Shown: piece by piece, positions 1 to 11,695 of the stretch
Numbering within the stretch: position 1 is the first letter of the stretch
How the letters are laid out: every line of letters begins with the position of its first letter
The notes under the pieces: model-generated
The model's database searches: none
What the model saw: the letters and a program-made list of their open reading frames with translations, nothing else
Told to the model about the DNA's origin: nothing
Origin: Bactrocera neohumeralis
Lineage: Eukaryota > Arthropoda > Insecta > Diptera > Tephritidae
Length of the DNA: 64,000 bases
Assembly: GCF_024586455.1 (NCBI RefSeq)
Contig: NC_065921.1
Coordinates: forward strand, 66,341,528-66,405,527
Direction: 5' to 3'
Program-made: the position numbers and the translations under genes

Positions 1-1511
1 GTTTATATTTTTTTCAATATAAAAATTTTAATAATATTTAAATTTTATCTTAATTTTTTAATGTTTTTTTTAAATATTTTTTTGGTATTTCAACCTATTA
101 AATTTTAATATTTTTTAAATATATGTTTTTTAATTTATAAATTTTAATTTATATTTAAATATAATTCATTTTTTTTAAATAAAATTTAGTTTTTGATATT
201 GCAATATTAATTTTTTAATATTTTTTAAGTATAAATATTTTTTTAATTTTAAAAATTTTAACAATATTTAAATATCATTTTCATTTCATTTTATGCCTTT
301 TTATTAAAAATATTTTTTTAAGTTGCACTAATATTAATTTAAAAAAAACATATATTTTTTATTTTAAAAACTTTAACAATAATTAATTATTATTTTCTTT
401 TCATTTTTTTTCTAATAAAAATTTATTTTGCAATATTAATTTTTAATATTTTAAAAATTTATATTTTTCAATTTTAAAAAGTTTATTATATTTATTATAT
501 TATATAAATATTATTATATTATTAAATATTATTTTATTTCATATTTTTTTAATTTAAAATTAATTTTTGATGTCGGAATAATATTAGTTTTTAATATTTA
601 TAAAAGTTATATTTTTCAATTTTAAAAATTTTAACAATAATTAAATATTATTATCATTTTTTTTACTTTTTTTAATTAGAATATATTTTTTCTATTGCAA
701 TAAGATTAATTTTATAAAATTTTGTAAAATAATTTTTTTATTACATAAAAATTATAACAATATTTAAAGGTTATGAAAATAATTTTATTAACATTTAATT
801 TTATCATCAAATTATCATTTTTTTTTTTGTAATTTAAATATTTTTTTTAAGTTGCAACAATCTTAATTTCTAATATTTTTAAAATTAATCTTTTTTCAAT
901 CTTAAAAAGTTTAGTAATATTTAAATATTATTTTCATTTGATTTTATAATTTTTTTTAATTTAAACGAAATTCAGATTTTTGAAATTAATTTTTGTTATT
1001 TGAAATTCGCATGACTTGTTTTGAATTTCATAACAAATATTTTTTTAACTTAAATTTTTATTTTTGATAGACACAAATAAATACATTTCAGGTATTATTT
1101 GTTTGAATTGAAATATAAAATATTTATTTTTAAATTGAAATTTTTGAATTTTAATTTCTTTTTGTCAATTTCTATTCAGCTCCGCACAAATTTTTGTTCT
1201 AGGCAATTTTAATACTTTTTAGAATCTTTAAATATTTTTAACTAAATACAATTATTTAAATCTGCAGCATTTTTCCACTCTCTACTGTAGTTCTATTTTA
1301 TATACATATGTATAGTATGTACAAAAGCAATGCGAAAACTCTTACGACTTTTCGACAAACACATGTACATTGGACACATACATACATATGTATCCATGCA
1401 TTTACATATGTGCGCTCGTAAAGGCAATCATTAACTATGTAAATATATGTATGTATGTACTTGAATATACAAATATATACAAATGCAAATTGGAAAACAG
1501 AAAGTAAATAC
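1..1511. other. intron downstream of the FN6 exon, AT-rich
   Basis: No exon is visible. Bases 1-960 are almost pure A/T and made of degenerate tandem copies (separate entry). Bases 1290-1470 hold short tatgtatg/catatg simple repeats. The next Dscam1 exons (transmembrane segment) should lie further left, outside the window. Confidence 0.7.
198..960. repeat. degenerate AT-rich tandem repeat, about six copies
   Basis: A unit of roughly 105-155 bases recurs, beginning near 198, 322, 429, 567, 698 and 853. Each copy has a TTGCAATATTAATTTT-like start, a TTTTCAATTTTAAAAA-like middle and an ATTTAAATATTATTTTCATTT-like end. The copies are diverged, so the array is old. Confidence 0.6.
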
Positions 1512-1678
1512 CTCCAGTCACCGTCAAAGTGGCAAAATCATATTCGGCAACCGTGAAACCGGCAGAATTATGTGCGGTAATACGGAGATTGTACCAGGTG
1601 GCGGGCTCTAGATCCAACACAACGTAGTTATTATCGGGTTTGACATTATTCGAAATTTGATTCCATTCAGCATGTTCG
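1512..1678 (-). CDS. Dscam1: Dscam1 constant exon: second half of FN6
   Basis: Encodes the second half of the sixth fibronectin type III domain, with segments NNYVVLDLEPATWYNLRI and AHNSAGFTVAEYDFATLTVT (F and G strands). The acceptor is CTAG before C-GAA; the first base completes the Arg codon begun in the preceding exon. The donor is G|GTATTT after V-T-G. At 167 nt the exon fits the phase on both sides. This is the last exon of the gene in the window; the membrane-proximal linker and transmembrane segment follow outside. Confidence 0.93.
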
Positions 1679-1763
1679 CTAGAAAGAGAATTTTCAGTTG
1701 CAGTAGACGAAGAAATTTTGAAAAAATTAAAAAAAAAAATAATTATGTTGCAGTTACACCAAC

Positions 1764-1940
1764 CGCTTTTTGTTTTCTACAACAAAGTGAGACATGGGGC
1801 AGCCGCCATCTTTCCAGGCCTTGAAGTGCAGTGAAACCGAGTTCGATGAAACCTCAATGAAACGTTGTTTCTCTGGCAGTTTGGGTTTATAGCCTTTGGT
1901 GCGCGTGTTCAGAATGTCCGAAGCTTCGCCAGCGCCGATG
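1764..1940 (-). CDS. Dscam1: Dscam1 constant exon: end of FN5, start of FN6
   Basis: Begins by completing Asn (AA|C) and reads IGAGEASDILNTRTKG, the G strand of FN5. It continues with KLPEKQRFIEVSSNSVSLHF and CPMSHFVVENKKR, the A to C strands of FN6. Length 177 nt. The donor is CG|GTTGGT, weak for a constant exon. The splice acceptor is TTTTAG. Confidence 0.93.
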
Positions 1941-2010
1941 CTAAAAGTGGATTCGAAAAAACAATATATTAAAAGCTAAAGTTATAAATTGTTTATTCCA
2001 CAATGCGCAC

Positions 2011-2119
2011 TTATTGAAACCGGTAGCATAGACTTGATAGCGTGAGCCGCAAAGCAGATTTTCGATAGTGAATTTTTGTGCGTCCACAGAGACCTCAGCA
2101 GTTTCCCATTCGCCGAATT
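2011..2119 (-). CDS. Dscam1: Dscam1 constant exon: middle of FN5
   Basis: Encodes EFGEWETAEVSVDAQKFTIE and LLCGSRYQVYATGFN, the central strands of FN5. The acceptor is GGGCAG before AATTCGGC. The donor AA|GTGCGC splits an Asn codon that the next exon completes, giving GFNNIGAG across the junction. Length 109 nt. Confidence 0.93.
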
Positions 2120-2174
2120 CTGCCCAAAAAATGTTTAATATACATATTATACAAAAAACTGCATGCGAGCTCAC

Positions 2175-2858
2175 CTGGCTTGTAGTGCAGTGTGTAACCA
2201 TGTAGTGGCGCGGTGTCTCCCTCATGTGGCTTCACTTTGACAGTCAACGAATCGGTTGTGGTGGCCGAAAGTGATACCTGAGGTGATTGTGGTGGCGCGA
2301 GCACAATTAACTTATGTGTAATGGAATCCTTGGCAATCGAGTTTTCAGCATGACACGAATATTCACCGGCATCTTGACGATTAACCGTTTTAATTAACAA
2401 TGTGCCATCAGCCATGACGCGCATACGATCGTTGCTGGTAAATTCAACACCTTTAACCTTCCATGTGATCTCGGGTTGTGGTGAACCAACAGCTAAGCAT
2501 GGCATTTTGGCGTCTTCCTTGAATGTTGCAGTAAAAGTATCATCGAATGAGGCGATCTTAGCGGGCACTTGGTCGCTGGGCATCGCTACAATGCTCTTAG
2601 ATTGTTGTCCTTCGCCAATGTTGGTACTAGCGGTGACCCAGAATTCGTATGGCTTATTCTTTTCCAAATCGACTGCTTCAAAACTCATTTGATGTTGTGG
2701 TATTTTCTGGCTCTTGGGTTCACCCTCGGCGCCTTCAACTTTCGAGTAGACAGTGTATTGTTGTATGATGCCATTGGGTTGTGCTGGTGGACGCCATGAG
2801 ACGAGTATGGCAGCGTGGCCTTTAACCAAAGCCTTTACATCGGTGGGTGCTTCGGGAA
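2175..2858 (-). CDS. Dscam1: Dscam1 constant exon: FN4, Ig10, start of FN5
   Basis: A 684-nt exon. It opens with VPEAPTDVKALVKGHAAILV (FN4; later PNGIIQQYTVYSK and YEFWVTASTNIGEG). It continues through Ig10, with the first Cys in KMPCLAVGSPQPEITWK and the second in DAGEYSCHAENSI, and ends with the A to C strands of FN5 (PPQSPQVSLSATTTDSL, YTLHYKPG). The position of an Ig domain between FN4 and FN5 is diagnostic of Dscam. It is separated from the preceding exon by a 63-nt intron (2859-2921), a typical short fly intron. Confidence 0.95.
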
Positions 2859-2921
2859 CTGCAATGCGAGAGAGATCATGTTTACTAGTCTTAAAACATA
2901 TAATTTTTGCATTTGGCTCAC

Positions 2922-3077
2922 CATCAGGTTCGGTTTGACAGTGGATGGGTGCGCTGCGTACGCCATCGCCGCCAGCGGTGGTGGCGAGCACTTGCATTGT
3001 GTAGTTGGTGAATTTCTTGAGGCCATGTAAAACGGTGTCGGAGGAAGCAGTCTTCTTGTAGTGACGTTTGGTGTCAT
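2922..3077 (-). CDS. Dscam1: Dscam1 constant exon: second half of FN3
   Basis: Encodes DDTKRHYKKTASSDTVLHGL, then NYTMQVLATTAGGDGVRSAP and IHCQTEPD. These are the C' to G strands of the third FN3 domain. The first codon (Asp) is shared with the upstream exon, giving EWYDDTKRH across the junction. Donor G|GTGAGC, acceptor CCAAAG. Length 156 nt. Confidence 0.94.
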
Positions 3078-3204
3078 CTTTGGCGAGAGAGCACAATTAT
3101 TTAGCAAAATAATAAAAAGTAATAATTCATTCAAATAATTTTGTTTTAAAATAAATAAAATTAAACACTATAATTTCATATTTTGATCATGCCTAGATAC
3201 TCAC

Positions 3205-4431
3205 CATACCACTCATCGCTAGGCGCATATACCACCTTGTAGGTCTTGATCACACCATTGGCCGATTCGAGTGGTGGGCTCACCCAGCTGACGCGTATTG
3301 TTTGCGAGGTCAATGTGGTGCAGGCAGTGTCGCTTGGTGGTTGACTTGGTGTGCCCTCAGCAGTAAATTGTTTCTCCTCATCGCTCAAGGGACCAGCGCC
3401 GATCTTATTGAAAGCTTGTATCACGACAGAGTACTGGGTATAAACGCGCAAGTTGTTCAATTCCAAGCTATGTTCTTTGCCTTCTTCAGTCAAAAAGTTA
3501 ACAGTCTCGAAAACGTATGAAGAATTGGTGTTCGATAGTTTATAGCCAACATAATAACCCAAAATTTCACCATTCCATTCAGATCGTGCTGGTGGTTTCC
3601 AGGTAACGCGCAGTGTGGTCTGATTCACTGGTTCAACTTTAATATTTTGTGGCTTGCCAGATGGTGCCTCCTCGGCGGTAATGATTGTCACAGCTTCCGA
3701 TGATTGCGATGTACCAATAGCATTTTCGGCCACGATGCGTATATTGTAGGTTGTTGCGGGACTTAGTTTCTGTACTTGCGCTTCAGTTGTATGTCCGGGT
3801 ACCATAACACGATCTACTTCGTCCCAAGATGCGCGTGAGCGTTTGAATTCAATAATATAACGGATAAGTGGTGAATTGCCATCGTAGGGTTGCGCCCAGC
3901 TCAATTGTACGGAGCGGCCAGATTTGTCTAAAACCTTCAAAGCGTAAGGCATCTCGGGTACTTCCTGTATAATCATATTAATGCTAGCATCATCTGAGCC
4001 AAATGCATTAGTGGCCAAGCAAGTAAAGAGTGCAGAATCTGAGCGTTCGGTACGTTTAATTGACAAGCTAGACATCACACCGGTGGAGAGTATTTCCTCA
4101 CGAATTGTATAACGGTTATCATTCTTGGGGTCCAAACGCACATTATTCATGTTCCATAAGATGCCAATGGGTTTTTCGCCTTTAGCTTCGCATTGCAAGA
4201 CCGCTGGTTCGCCACGACGTGCAGTTTGATTGCGCAATTTCTCGGTAAATTCTGGTGGTGCCTGTACGCTAATCATAATGACGGCCGAAAGTCCAGAGCC
4301 AATACCATTAATAGCCTCGCAGAGATAATAACCTTCATTTGTCTTCTGGATGTTGTCAATATGTAGTGTGCCTTCTTCTACGCGTATATTATCGTTCTTC
4401 TTCAAGTCCTTATATTCACCGGGTGTATCAC
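3205..4431 (-). CDS. Dscam1: Dscam1 large constant exon: rest of Ig8, Ig9, FN1, FN2, start of FN3
   Basis: A 1227-nt exon of 409 codons. Domains in order: second half of Ig8 (GDTPGEYKDLKKNDNIRV to the NEGYYLCEAINGIGSG F strand); Ig9 (PAVLQCEAKGEKPIGILWN to SALFTCLATNAFGSDD); FN1 (PYALKVLDKSGRSVQLSW to YNIRIVAENAIGTSQ); FN2 (PQNIKVEPVNQTTLRVTWK to YSVVIQAFNKIGAGP); and the A to C strands of FN3 (QTIRVSWVSPPLESANG). Acceptor CTCAG, donor G|GTGAGT. Three extracellular domains plus flanks in one exon is large, and may represent fusion of exons that are separate in other insects (inference). Confidence 0.95.
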
Positions 4432-4488
4432 CTGAGAATATTTTAAGACTTAGTTTTTATGATTTTTCGCACATCTGCATTTACTCAC

Positions 4489-4608
4489 CAACAGCTTTCT
4501 TCCATGTCACTTGTGGTTTAGGAAAGCCGTCAGCTTTGCATTCAACTTTAGCGTCGGAGCCTTGTGCGAAAGCCTTGTCGGTGGGTTCGAGTATCCATCT
4601 TGGTGGTA
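4489..4608 (-). CDS. Dscam1: Dscam1 constant exon after the exon 9 cluster: first half of Ig8
   Basis: A 120-nt exon reading VPPRWILEPTDKAFAQGSD then CKADGFPKPQVTWKKAV. It holds the first Cys and the Trp of Ig8. The acceptor CAACAG is the one every chosen exon 9 variant must join to; donor G|GTGAGT. Its first codon takes the final G left by each exon 9 variant, so the phase matches all intact variants. Confidence 0.94.
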
Positions 4609-7407
4609 CTGTTGTGTTTCAATCAAATCAAACGGTAGTTGCGAATTCGAAGAATTGGTAAAGAAAAAATATGTTAGCATATTTCATTGTGTTTCTTAAT
4701 TAATCAGTAACATTTAGAGGACATGCGGCAGTGTTTGAAAATTCTCAACAGACGGACGGAGGACAAAGCTGAAGTGAAGTGGTAATTTTATAGTAGTTGG
4801 ACTTTATATACTTTAATTTATTTACAAGTTAAAATTTATATTCATCTTAGTTGAAATACAATTATTTATTAAAATATTTTTATTTGACTGTAAGTCTTTA
4901 TTTTTAAATTTTATTTACCATTTCACATCAGCTTGCTGTACTTACGAAAATGTTGATGTTGTTTTTAAGTAACTTTAATATTAAAATAAACTTTATCTAT
5001 ATGTTACCTCAAAAATTTTATAATTTTTTGTCTCACAATATTTACTATTTAGAAATATTTCGCATTTAACAAATCCATATTAAATTTGTTTTTATTTTTT
5101 CATAACATGACTAACTGTTGACACAATAAACGCAATAGTGTGCACTCTATGTAATGAGAAATGTTCTTATGATCGATTTCCGATTTCTTTAACTACCTGT
5201 CATCAACTTTCTTGAAAATAGAATTAAGTTTTCGTTATTTTAATTATTTAAATTTTTACTAATTGTTATATCTCCTTTTAACTGAAATTTATGTATAAAA
5301 TATTTGGGTATTTCATTATTTATTTGAATTGATTTATTTTAACTTCTGGTGATAATAAAAAGTGAAATGTGGCAAAGTATTTATCATTGCCTTCTATTAA
5401 AACTACATCAATTTTAAATATAATATATTAATAAAATAAAAGAACCGACAGTAAGAACTCAATATGTGATTTTAAGATTTTAAGAGAGATTTTTCTAATT
5501 TTTGACACATCTCAACTCGTCCTGTACAATTTTGTTTATGAACATTGTTATACATATCTCAAGCTTACAAAAATGGAAAAAGATTTTTTAGTGCAGGCAG
5601 TTGGTAATTGCTTTTTCAACAAACGAGAATATGTCCATGATTATTTTTCTGTTATGTTGACATTATTACTTGCAAACTTTACACTTTAATAGACTACAAT
5701 TGTCAAAGTCAAACAAATGATCTCTGAACAGCTATTGAAAAATCAATTTGTTTTCTTAATATATTCTCATTACACCCTGTATTTGCAAAGTCATAAAAAA
5801 AAGAGTTTTTTAATTTCTACATTTTTCAAAAAGTGTAAAATTTTTGTTTTTGAAAAAAAAACAACAACATCAAAATCTTCAGTAAATACTTTGGCTTAAA
5901 ACCTATGCAAATTAAAATATTATTTTACAACTACAACCAAAGAAAGCAACAAGCTACATACATTTTTACAAACAGAAGGCAAAAAGGACAAATGAATTGT
6001 TGTGGGATTAATTGAAATGAATGTTTTTTAAAAACTAAATTTAAATGTCAATAGAAAGCATGCGTAAAACGAAATGTGAAGTGATGCTGGGCAACTAATG
6101 GATTACTTATCTAAAATAATCGATAACGTTTGTTTATTTGAAGTAAAATTTAAGCTGTTTTTACAGATTTTTGATTTTCTTTTTCTTTAAATTATTTTTT
6201 TGGATATATAAGTTTCTTTTTCTTTAATATTTTTTTTTAATTTTCCTACATTCTTTTCAGCATCATTTAACATTTTGTTCGTTTATATACCAAATTATGC
6301 GTGTAATGAAAATGAAAGTTAATTAAAGATGGGATATTCAAGGGTGCGGATGTGGTGGTAGCTGAATGAGTTGGTTAGGAATTTGCGAGAGTGGAAGCGA
6401 CCGAGTTAGTGATCAGAATGAGCGCGTATCGGGAGTTGAAGCTGTTCTGTTGTGTAGCATAAATTTTGTACACAGCTGTTAATAAAATATTATGCTCTTG
6501 ACCGGTTTAAATACAAATTGTTGGGTCAGTCGCACATAGCAAACCAAACAAAAATATTTGCAACAACATATGTATATGCGGACAGTGAAGCAATACCGTT
6601 ATTAACAGCTTCACATACTTTACAGGCATGTCAATTTTTGTTGGATACACAGCGCTGTACAGAAATGTTAATTTACTTACAGTATTTGTTTGTTAACAGT
6701 GCTTGGCTGGTGTTAATGTGAGTAACAGTATTGATATTAGTATTTATTTACGTGTACATACATATGTATTTTAAGTAATCTATTTAATGCAAAGTTTTTG
6801 CTAAAAGTGTCTTTCTGTTGTAACAACTGTTAGTAAGCGAGGAGTATAGAGGAGCGTTTGAAAGTAGAAAAATTATGCTGCATATTCTTGCTGTTTTGAA
6901 AAAAAAAATTATATAGTTTTGCTTGCGGCGCACATTTACAAAATTCGTACGTTTTTTTGTTTCGAATAAGAATTAATTTTTAATAATTGCATACTCATAT
7001 GTAAAATTAACCGCTAATATACAAAAAAAGAAAAAAAAAGGAAAATTTTTAAATTAAAAAATAATTAAAAACAAAATTATCAATAAAAAAAATTATTATG
7101 CTAAAAAAAATTTCGTAATTAAAAACATTAAAACAAAAAATTAAAATACAAAAAAATATCAAAAATTAAAAAAACACGTTGAAGCAATTTTGTTATTCTT
7201 ATATTTTTTTTTTACATTTTCCATACCCATTCTTGCACATTGTTTTAGCTATTTATTGCAATGCAAATGTTTTTCTGTTCAATTATGCTGGTACATATGT
7301 ACATATTTGGTGTTGGTGTAGCGTTCGCTTATTTGAAAGTGCTTTTGTGCGCCTAAATGTATGCTTAGTGCCTGTTTGTGTGTGTGTGTTTGTTTCAATG
7401 TATGTGA

Positions 7408-7418
7408 GTGCGCTGAAT
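7408..7418 (-). promoter_or_regulatory. candidate exon 9 docking element
   Basis: The plus-strand 11-mer GTGCGCTGAAT is the reverse complement (one G-U wobble allowed) of the motif ATTCAGC(A/G)CAC repeated in exon 9 cluster introns. In RNA, AUUCAGCGCAC can pair over 11 positions with GUGUGCUGAAU. It lies downstream of the last exon 9 variant, where exon 9 docking sites are known to be in flies. The assignment is inference; a weaker alternative containing GCTGAAT is at 6358-6370. Confidence 0.45.
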
Positions 7419-8339
7419 GTGCACTGTGTTTATGCAATGTATAATGTGTTTGTGCTTCTTGTGATATTATTTGTTGCTGCTGTTGCGAATTCGAGCTGTT
7501 TTGCCATTTAATTTTGTTTCTTTGCATTAAATTAGTTGCTGATGAAAGTATCATATAGATTTTCTTATAAAAAATACCCAAGCTATTATTTGGCATAGAT
7601 TTTATGACAACATTCATGTTAAAAAAATTAATTTACATTTTAGTTCACATGTTATAATACAGACTTGCACCTGTGATTTGGCTGTGAATTTTTTATTTTG
7701 ATGATAAAAAATTTTTACAAAGAGTGTAGACTGCTAATTTGCGAGTATATAATTTTCATGGACGGTGATAAGCTTTACAACTGCTAAGGTTGTATTTTCG
7801 CATACTCCAAAAAAAAATTAAAAAATATAAGTCATCGTATTTTTATTTATTTTTTTAATATTTTAAAAATATGTTTTTTTACAAAAAATTAAATTTAGCA
7901 CACGAGATACATCTTTAAAAAATTTTGTTGCTGAAAAATTTATTTTCAAAATGTTGAAGTTGTTTATAAACCCCAAACCCCAAAACGACGTAAGCTATTA
8001 TATATGTATGTATAATATATTCCAAAAATTATGAAAGTTTTCAAGTTAATAAATGTTTAACCTGTCAAAATAAAATTATTTAAAAATCATTTTCGAACCA
8101 GAAAGTTATACGAGGCCTCTCAAAAATTGTTTGTGTTTTATGGTATGGTAGGCCAAAGAAATATGGACTTCTCTCAATAGCTGTGTTGTGAAAATTTGCC
8201 AATTTTCCAAAAGTTTTAATTAATTTTCAGGTTAATAATTTGTTTTTTAATCTTTCAATTCGATAACCAAAAAAATAAAACAGTTGAATATATGTACATA
8301 AATAAATGTACATACATACATATGTATGTTCTTAATATA

Positions 8340-8920
8340 ACAGGTTGAATTTTTTTTACTTTATTAATATTTCCATCTGATAAAAAATCCGATTGTATAA
8401 AACTTTGCATTTTCCAAACCATAATTATTCTAAAAAAGTATTGGTTCCATAACTTTTTTAAAAAGATTTTTTTTCATTTTCAAATTTAGGTTATATTGAA
8501 TTTGAAATTAAACCTGAATTAAAATTTATTTTCTTAAAATTCCGAATTCAATAAATTTGATTTTTTTTAGTATTTCAATCCGATAAAAAAATTCGATTAT
8601 ACAAAACTTTACATTTTTTAAAAAATAATTATTCCAAAAAAATATTGGTTCCATAAATTTTGAAAAAGATTTTTTTTAATTTTCAAATTCATATACCTCA
8701 AAACCTGAATTAAAATTTAGCTTCTAAAAAATTCCGTATTCAATAAATTTGATTTTTTTATAAATATTTCAATCCGATAAAGAATCCGATTGTACAAAAC
8801 TTTAAACTTTCTAAAAATTACTTATTACAAAAAATTATATTCCATGAATTAAACAAAAAAATTATTTAATTTTCACATTCAATATAACTTCAATTGAATT
8901 AAAATTTGATTTCTAAAAAA
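8340..8920. repeat. about 195-base tandem repeat, three diverged copies
   Basis: The phrase ATTTCAATCCGATAAAAAAT-CCGATT-TACAAAACTTT recurs near 8369, 8572 and 8766. Each copy is followed by an ATTGGTTCCATAA-like block and a CCTGAATTAAAATTT block. Spacing is about 200 then 194 bases. Confidence 0.65.
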
Positions 8921-9401
8921 AAATATTTTTTTTTAATTTTATGAAAAATGTCAATCAATTGCCATGTTCATAAAATTGCAATTTCGAGAAGATTTAAATT
9001 TTAAGAAAATATCAATTTCGTTGCATAAAAATTAGTTTGACCAAAAATTACAAAAAACTATTTTCTATAAAAAAACGTTTATTATTGTGACAAAAAGTCA
9101 AAAAAGTTTTTGCTAAGTCCATAATTTCAGAAACAATTTATTGAATTAAATAAATTATATTTTTACAATTAAGTCTCGAAAAAACTGCTGCAAGTAAAAA
9201 TTTTAAAATTCATAATAAAACTTTAAGAAACTTCAATTAACAAATTTATTGCATTATTATTATTATTATGGCGGAAAAAGTATTTAATATTTTATTTTCA
9301 ATTAAGAATTTATTCTGCTTTAATACAGTGAGAAAAGTTCAAAATTTAGTTATAAAGTTCTATTGAATGCAATTTTCTACAGCCGATTTCTTTTTGCCTA
9401 C

Positions 9402-9686
9402 CATTCACTGTCAGCGTCGCGGACTTGTTTGCGCTGCCCGCCGCATTTGTTGCCTCACATGTATAGCGACCCGCATGCGGCGAAGTAACATTATTGATTA
9501 GCAAAAGACTGGTATGCTCGCCCACGCTGGCCAAAGTGGCCCAATCACCACCGACACGTTGCCCATTCAAATACCAGTTGAACGCAATAGGCAAATCACC
9601 TTTGCTGGCAATGCAAGTCAGTTGCACATAGTCACCCATATGACAGGGTGTGGCCGAGATGGAGAGTTTGGTCAGAAAGGGGGTTT
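9402..9686 (-). CDS. Dscam1: Dscam1 exon 9 variant 9.37 (last, nearest the constant exon)
   Basis: Reads ETPFLTKLSISATPCHMGDY ... CIASKGDLPIAFNWYLNG ... RYTCEATNAAG ... SATLTVNG. It begins with Glu-Thr rather than Val-Pro and carries an extra Cys before the usual first Cys; it is among the most divergent of the array. Length 285 nt; donor G|GTAGGC. Confidence 0.88.
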
Positions 9687-10106
9687 CTTGGAATTTATTT
9701 GAATAGAGAGCATAATTCGTTAGAAGATGAAAAACGTGAAAAATTATATTTAAATTTGAAAATAAATAAGATCTCAAATATTTTAGAAACTTTTTTATAC
9801 ATTTTTTTTATAATTTTTTTTTTATATCTAATTTTAATTTTATTTAATGTTTTGCTTAACGGATCATATAAAACGATTAATGCATTATCAATATTTAAAT
9901 CATTTTCCCTGAGCTCTTTTCAACACCCCTTATGTCACTGCAAACACTCTGCATCTGCAGTCAAGCTCGCTGCTTAAATGCTTGGTTTATTTCTAACAAC
10001 GCAAGGGGATTTTAAATGATCATATTATATAAAATAAAATTTAAAATAAATCAAACTCCAGAAACTAAGTGTCGCATGCGGCTAATGAATCAACCAACGC
10101 CCTCAC
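9687..10106. other. intron 9.37/9.36
   Basis: AT-rich to 9900. A short GC-richer patch at 9905-10010 contains ttcaacaccccttatgtcac. No clear ATTCAGC motif or exon. Confidence 0.6.
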
Positions 10107-10385
10107 CCTTCACTTTCAGCACCGACCAGCGACGTGCCTCACCCGCCGCATTACTCGCGACACACGTATAATTCCCCGAATCGCCAATAGTAGTCTGACG
10201 CAGCGATAAGATCAATGTGTATTCATCGATTTTGTGATAAATCGAACGCAACAAAGGTTGACCATCCTTAAGCCAGTGTATATCGATGGGCAAATCGCCA
10301 GAGATGGCCATACACATGACGCGAACCGCCTGACCACCATTAACACCGTTTGCATTAAAGTGAAATTGTTCGAGTTGTGGAAGTT
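10107..10385 (-). CDS. Dscam1: Dscam1 exon 9 variant 9.36
   Basis: Starts ELPQLEQFHFNANGVNGGQA, has CMAISGDLPIDIHWLKDG, an NYTC F strand and ends WSVLKVKG instead of xVNG. At 279 nt it is the shortest variant. The donor G|GTGAGG is the strongest in the array. The acceptor is placed at CCCAG before AACTTCC, by phase and by comparison with 9.37. Confidence 0.85.
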
Positions 10386-11404
10386 CTGGGTGTGTGGAAG
10401 TACCATAAAGTAGAGAACCGTGTAGTGCGTGGACAAAGACACAAATACATACATATGTACAACAATAAGTGCGCATTGATTTCATTGACTTGCTAAAGGT
10501 ATGATCATAGGTAGGGGCTCGAAAAAATATGATAGACAAGAAGATGATTGCAGCTCAAAAGTATGCAATGATATTTTTAAAATATTTTTTTATTGGTTTT
10601 ATAGTAAATTTTAAAAATTTGAATTGGCGCCTTTTAATTATTTTCATTTGTCTTTATATATTACGTTATATATGTTTATTTCGATTTCCTGATGTTTATT
10701 ACAAAATTTTAATTAAAATTTGTTTTACCAAATTTAGTAAAAAACGAGGATTTACAAATTATACTCAGTACAATTTTGTACCATGAATTATATTTTCGAT
10801 CACTAAGGTCAAAATTATGACATAATATTTATTTAATTTTTTTTTTAATTTCGAAACATTTTTAAAAATCCAAAAAATTTAAAAAATACAAACAATTTTA
10901 AGTTGACTATGTAAGCTTTTGCACTAGTCAAGTTTATTAAAAATTATGTCAAGACGTTTTAACATTGCATACTTTTAAGCTTGAAAGAATAGCTAAAATT
11001 TCGATATGCACACAAAGTTTATGAATCCAGCAAAAGCGACTGCGAAATTTTGAGTGAAAAACAAATTTCATAACCCCACAAACATTCAAGGACAAAACAC
11101 CATTGGTATAATACAGTGAAATAATGCTCAACTAAATAACTAAATGTCATCACGCACACACAAGCATAGTCGCAAACGCTGCAGCGCCTAAAAATATGCA
11201 GCATTTTATGTTTGAACGCATCTTACGAAATGCTATGCGCTTATATTTGATTAAAATGCTCAGCTAAGCCATTCCTTGGGAAACAAAGTGCGCCCGCAGC
11301 CATTAAAAACTATTTTTGCTATACTAAGAGTATTTAAATTATAAGTAAACTGCGCTCAAATATGTACTTTTCTTATTTAAACTAAGCTAAGCTTGTACAC
11401 AAAC
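10386..11404. other. intron 9.36/9.35, about 1 kb
   Basis: AT-rich, with a GC-richer part at 11130-11290 (cgcaaacgctgcagcgcc, gcgcccgcagcc). No exon or ATTCAGC copy seen. Confidence 0.6.
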
Positions 11405-11695
11405 CCTTTACTGTTAAGTTCGTTGAGACTGTGGTGTGTCCGGCGTGATTTGCACCCATACACGTGTATTTGCCAGCATGTTCACCGCTTACGTTCTCAA
11501 TATTCAGCGAACTGCTGCGTCTACCATGCATTAAAATCATTATGCCATCGACCAATTGGGCCGGTTCGTCATTGTAGTACCAGGTTATGTTGAATGGTGC
11601 ATCGCCATGCACCACAGCGCATGTTAGTTGAAAGTAATCACCCACATACAGTGGTGAATCGACGTTGGAGGGAAGTGGTGCAAGTTTTGGTGGCA
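11405..11695 (-). CDS. Dscam1: Dscam1 exon 9 variant 9.35
   Basis: Starts VPPKLAPLPSNVDSPLYVGD, then CAVVHGDAPFNITWYYND, KYTCMGANHAG, ends TNLTVKG. The KGD/SGD turn is HGD here. Length 291 nt; donor G|GTTTGT. Confidence 0.9.

Larger units (their letters stand above)
4609..9401. other. long intron between the exon 9 cluster and Ig8 exon
   Basis: No Dscam exon is visible. Most of it is AT-rich. Three parts stand out: a GC-richer island at about 6320-6480, a GC-richer stretch at about 7180-7520 holding the candidate exon 9 docking element, and a roughly 195-base tandem repeat at 8340-8920. Open frames here (for example plus strand 7179-7511) look like chance. Confidence 0.75.

Noticed and set aside
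2402..3030. Overlapping plus-strand open frames
   Set aside because: Antisense shadows of Dscam1 FN3/FN4/Ig10 exons.
7179..7511. 110-codon plus-strand open frame
   Set aside because: Low-complexity translation (runs of Val, Cys, Phe) in a Dscam1 intron, no domain, no splice or start context; composition explains it.
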